Source: CAWHMN01 sp051001135 (GTDB taxonomy: Bacteria > Acidobacteriota > Terriglobia > Terriglobales > Acidobacteriaceae). From it: a stretch of DNA of 64,000 nt. How positions within the stretch are numbered: the first letter of the stretch is position 1; each line of letters opens with the position of its first letter. The notes under the pieces were generated by a model. It was not told the DNA's origin, made no database searches, and saw nothing but the letters and a program-made list of their open reading frames with translations. Of the stretch, positions 62,243-64,000 are shown in pieces. Made by a program: the position numbers and the translations under genes. The DNA lies in assembly GCA_051001135.1 (NCBI GenBank), contig JBPCNO010000011.1:1-64000 (forward strand), read 5' to 3'.

Positions 62243-64000
62243 CTACCGCAAAGCGAGATCGTCCACCCTGACCCATCGATCCATGCTCTGGCCATGGAAG
62301 CCGGCGAATACCGTCACTGTCGAGTTGGATCCAGAGTTAAAGGTGACAGTCAAGGGAGTATAACCAGAAGCGCCGCCGAATGGAGTCTGTCTTAGGACAG
62401 TCGCGCCATCGGATGCTCGCACGCCGAAGTATCCGGCATTTGTGGTTAAATTGCTTTCCAGCCAGCCAGTAAGGGTATAGTTCGTGTTCGGCTGAACGGT
62501 CACAGTCTGCGTGATCGCATCCCAGTTGCTGGTCGAATCTCGAATCCATGCGTTATTCGCTCCTGAATGCGCAAAGCCGCCGCCTCTTTCCACGCCATGG
62601 CCGTCCGTTCCTTCCGCGGACCACGGACCCGAGAGCGTCGAATTGTTTTGAAGCTCGAACCCAGGATCGCCCATCAGATTGCCCCCGCCATAGTAGACAT
62701 CAAGCTGGCTGATGGAGGAGAAATGAGATGAGCCTCCAGGTGTTCCTATGATGCGCACACCGTCGCCCCATGTTTCGGGGAAATTGAAGATGTACGCTGT
62801 GTGAGCGCCTGCCTGACGGCTGTATGGATAGGCGGCCGTCACGGCGGTGACGCCATTGACGTCGAGCCATTGGAAGTTCCGTCGCACCTGGACACGCAGG
62901 TTGCTCGCATACCAACCGCCATCCTGGGACACGTTGCCCGTTTCATAGACAATTTGGCTAATGCGGTAAGGTTGAGGCCATGTGTAGCCCCACCAGTCCG
63001 AGGTCTTGGACTCTTCGTCGAAGTCGTCCTCGCTCTTGCTTAGGTCACCATTGTTCAGTTGATCCGAGCAGTCGAGTCCACAGAGCGAGCCGAAATGCGT
63101 GCTCTTGCTGATGGCACGGGCACCGGTCGCCAGAGCCAGGTCAGCGTTCGAATGGATGTTCGTGGGCGATGTGGGAGTGTAGGTCTCAAGGTAGAGCTTG
63201 CGCAGAGAAAATGTGTAGGAATCCCCGCGGCAGCAGACATTGCTTTGCAGGTACATGTTCTTCCCATCGGCACTGATGAATTTGGAAGGAATACTGGTGC
63301 CGTACATTCCACGATTGTGTGTGAGCCGAAGCGGACCGAAATCGTTGGACAGAACGTGACTCCAGGGACCCCATGGCTGTGGCGCCTCATAGAACTGGTG
63401 CGTGCTCCAGGACCACGATGCGAAGATGTACCGATGGAGCGGCTGATCGTAGACGACGCCACCCTGAGCTACCACTGGTTGATTCGCCAGATCGGCCTTG
63501 GCTAAGGTGGACGGATAGAGCAACCGCTTGTCGGTGAGGACGGCTGCCTTTTGGGTTATGTCGTTTGACCACATTGGAGCACCGTTGCCATCGCTGCCGC
63601 TGTAAAACTGCCAGGCCGACCGCGTTTGAAGGCTGTTGCCTGGAACGCGTGCGAGATATAGTTTCTGCTGCGAGCGCCAGTTATTGTCTAGCCCGTAGGC
63701 ATAGACGAATCCATCGATCGCGTGTTCAGAATCTTTACCATAATCAAGAAAGAACACGGTGGTGAACTTGTAGGCTATCGGGTTACTGGCGTCGCCAGGC
63801 ATGCCAAACATCGGGGTGGTGGTCTCCCACGCCCAGGTCGCTCCCCGGTCAGTGGATTTGGCGATTGACGCCGCGGGCGCATCATCGAAGTTCTTACGAT
63901 TCAAGTTCTGAAATGCCAGGTAGATGGCGCCATGTGTACAGAGCATGCCGGTGGGTTTTCGGTTGTAGCTCTTGCCAGCCCAGTTAGTCCCGACGTTGGT
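62243..64000 (-). CDS. Partial secreted DUF4185-like protein with discoidin-like and CBM-like domains
   Basis: The last 585 residues of a protein whose 5' end lies beyond the window; the frame is open through base 64000 (TNVGTNWAGKSYNRKPTG before the first Met). Residues of the visible part up to about 270 resemble DUF4185/sialidase-like five-bladed propellers (IAKSTDRGATWAWE, FFLDYGKDSEHAIDGFVYAYG, YLARVPG). A discoidin-like jelly roll follows (ISQIVYETGNVSQDGGWYASNLRVQV, GVRIIGTPGG). A terminal CBM4/9-like carbohydrate-binding domain comes last (DPGFELQNNSTLSGPWSAE, GWLESNLTTNAGYFGV). A role in binding or cleaving extracellular glycans is likely. It is upstream of the SDR gene. Confidence 0.75.
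   Translation of the reverse strand, partial: TNVGTNWAGKSYNRKPTGMLCTHGAIYLAFQNLNRKNFDDAPAASIAKSTDRGATWAWETTTPMFGMPGDASNPIAYKFTTVFFLDYGKDSEHAIDGFVYAYGLDNNWRSQQKLYLARVPGNSLQTRSAWQFYSGSDGNGAPMWSNDITQKAAVLTDKRLLYPSTLAKADLANQPVVAQGGVVYDQPLHRYIFASWSWSTHQFYEAPQPWGPWSHVLSNDFGPLRLTHNRGMYGTSIPSKFISADGKNMYLQSNVCCRGDSYTFSLRKLYLETYTPTSPTNIHSNADLALATGARAISKSTHFGSLCGLDCSDQLNNGDLSKSEDDFDEESKTSDWWGYTWPQPYRISQIVYETGNVSQDGGWYASNLRVQVRRNFQWLDVNGVTAVTAAYPYSRQAGAHTAYIFNFPETWGDGVRIIGTPGGSSHFSSISQLDVYYGGGNLMGDPGFELQNNSTLSGPWSAEGTDGHGVERGGGFAHSGANNAWIRDSTSNWDAITQTVTVQPNTNYTLTGWLESNLTTNAGYFGVRASDGATVLRQTPFGGASGYTPLTVTFNSGSNSTVTVFAGFHGQSMDRWVRVDDLALR

Overview
The window looks like chromosomal DNA of an acidobacterium (Acidobacteriota, Terriglobia / subdivision 1 type). 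The evidence is GC-rich sequence with long antisense shadow reading frames, two Oar-like TonB-dependent receptors that start with a carboxypeptidase-regulatory-like domain, a winged-helix/TPR membrane regulator, many secreted glycoside hydrolases, and a MoxR/DUF58/DUF4350/DUF4129 block. The genus call is inference. No rRNA, convincing tRNA, CRISPR array, prophage or transposase was seen.

Layout. 1-1200: 5' part of uvrC (reverse), carrying an in-frame 33-bp repeat insertion. 1484-5601: an OmpA-type lipoprotein, a PQQ-propeller fragment and a secreted Ig-repeat glycoside hydrolase. 6021-6629: pyrE. 6778-10582: a copper-handling set (Cys/His-rich lipoprotein, two-domain multicopper oxidase with a Met-rich tail, TolC-like channel). 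10611-16931: pdxT and pdxS, separated by a beta-helix protein and an S9 peptidase. 17001-20148: thioesterase, methyltransferase, miaB and a bifunctional nuclease. 20393-26091: flippase, glycosyltransferase, Uma2 nuclease, MATE transporter, PsiE-like protein. 26310-32111: a reverse-strand GH31 / sugar isomerase / GH3 operon. 32383-40140: RDD and SpoIIM genes whose ATGs abut, followed by DUF58 (frameshifted), MoxR, DUF4350, DUF4129 and a multi-pass membrane protein. 40264-47449: MFS carrier and TonB receptor with a divergent wHTH-TPR regulator. 47651-49252: a Na+/H+ antiporter. 49279-60106: a reverse-strand run of TonB receptor (frameshifted), GH20 hexosaminidase, sodium/solute symporter, an AmiE-like serine hydrolase fused to a NamZ (DUF1343) exo-muramidase, and a class A beta-lactamase-like protein. 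60552-64000: GntR regulator, SDR dehydrogenase, and a partial DUF4185/carbohydrate-binding secreted protein.

How genes work together. The 49-60 kb run has the parts needed to take up and dismantle peptidoglycan fragments. GH20 would remove GlcNAc, the fusion would remove stem peptide and MurNAc, and the symporter would import products. It resembles the Bacillus subtilis amiE-nagZ-namZ pathway, but with two enzymes in one polypeptide. The 26-32 kb operon suits xyloglucan-type or other alpha/beta-linked oligosaccharides. The 6.8-10.6 kb set suits periplasmic copper oxidation and binding.

A second theme is short tandem repeats whose clear unit lengths are all multiples of three (12, 15, 21, 30, 33 bp). 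They sit in N-terminal coding regions, surface loops or gene junctions of unrelated genes. In one case each repeat copy supplies an extra in-frame ATG for the next gene. Two frameshifts (DUF58, second TonB receptor) fall in short G or GC runs and could be real or sequencing errors.
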